In this document: positions 17,526 through 18,112 of the stretch, piece after piece
Position numbering within the stretch: the first letter of the stretch is position 1
Layout of the letters: each line of letters starts with the position of its first letter
Assembly: GCA_004154925.1 (NCBI GenBank)
Contig: QJNS01000531.1
Span: 1-18,112 of the forward strand
Source of the DNA: Monosporascus cannonballus
Taxonomy: Eukaryota; Ascomycota; Sordariomycetes; Xylariales
Reading direction: 5' to 3'
Length of the DNA: 18,112 bases
Program-made: the position numbers and the translations under genes
Notes under the pieces: generated by a model
Told to the model about the DNA's origin: nothing
Seen by the model: only the letters and a program-made list of their open reading frames with translations
Database searches by the model: none

Positions 17526-18112
17526 CGGCTATGAAAATGACCTTATTGAGCGATACCGTCCAATTTGCATGGGGCGAGGGTCACGTGAGGAAGCTGATTT
17601 TGTGGGTCGCGCGTGGTATGGAGGACGCCATTTTTGGATCCCAAAACCTCCAGTCTTGGAGGTATCTATACCAAGTAGGCATCATTTATATGCAAACCCT
17701 AGAATAAATCCGTCCTACTTTGAAATTGACTCCCATCTTATATAACTCGAACCGGTTTGATGTGCCCCAGGGGCCTTGGGATTTGGTTATGCGTCTATGT
17801 CTTGTCATGATTCCAATATCGACTATTGGTTAGAGAGGGAAAAAAGTAACTACCACATGTTGCAGACATTTTTGCAGTTAGTAGTTCTGTTCACTCTCCT
17901 GAACACTAGCACCTATGTCATCGGGCGTAAGGCTTGATGTTGGATACATGCGAGGATTTGTATGACAAAGATTGTACATTCTACTTCAGGCATTGCCTTG
18001 ATATTTTGCTAAGATGACCCCCCCCATCCGCGCTCCACCCCATCAACGCTCCACCCAATTTTGAAGCCATCGCCACAACAACCTCTCCATTCAAATAACA
18101 ATATCTCAACAA
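17526..18112. other. Right-hand intergenic sequence, possible upstream region of a gene beyond the window
   Basis: Normal composition and no ORF of note. It contains a 7-bp perfect hairpin (17646-17663), a TATATAA at 17739-17745 and, from about 18020 to the end, a CA/CT-rich purine-poor stretch (CCACCC, CACAACAACC, ATCTCAACAA) of the kind that precedes fungal start codons. The direction of any downstream gene is inferred only. Confidence 0.35.
17646..17663. repeat. Short perfect hairpin ACCTCCA-gtct-TGGAGGT
   Basis: There is a seven-base stem with a four-base loop in a non-coding region, not followed by a T-run. The role is unknown. The CCTCCA/TGGAGG words resemble the CCACCTGGAGGTA motif of the chromovirus LTR, but the similarity is too short to mean homology. 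Confidence 0.5.

Overview
The window looks like a filamentous ascomycete (Pezizomycotina) chromosome. Two modest-GC flanks enclose a very AT-rich block from about 1040 to 15240. In this block G->A and C->T transitions have been concentrated at CpA/TpG while CpG survives, which is the signature of repeat-induced point mutation (RIP). The left flank has a fungal-type gene with a 72-bp GT..AG intron.

Layout. Positions 85-755 hold the 3' exons of a major facilitator superfamily (MFS) transporter gene. From 941 to 15398 lies one Ty1/copia LTR retrotransposon on the + strand. It has 187-bp LTRs, a perfect 5-bp target duplication (ATTCT), a half-tRNA-iMet-type primer site and a polypurine tract. Its pol gene is split at 4850/12121 by a second, nested LTR retrotransposon at 4851-12115. 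That element is a Ty3/gypsy chromovirus on the - strand with 421-bp LTRs and a perfect 5-bp target duplication (TTGAC). It still shows gag, protease, reverse transcriptase, integrase and chromodomain in the usual order. Between the end of copia pol (about 13700) and the 3' LTR lie 1.5 kb of extra sequence: an 18-bp minisatellite, a CpG-rich island much less hit by RIP, and a long (TAA)n microsatellite.

The right flank (15404-18112) holds no intact gene I can name. It contains an 87-codon ORF, a decayed coding sequence of unknown function (about 16021-17033) whose in-frame stops are RIP-like, a second small AT-rich tract (about 17034-17525), and non-coding sequence that may be the upstream region of a gene beyond the window.

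History read from the sequence: copia inserted 186 bp downstream of the transporter gene. The chromovirus then inserted into copia pol without disturbing the flanking frame. Both were inactivated by RIP. In both elements the outward-facing halves of the LTRs are clean and the inward-facing halves are mutated. Several key catalytic or zinc-binding residues are changed by G->A missense mutations. The least expected observations are a convergent antisense ORF at the 3' end of the chromovirus, the RIP-poor CpG island inside copia, and RIP-like damage in non-transposon sequence to the right. No CRISPR array, rRNA or complete tRNA gene was seen.
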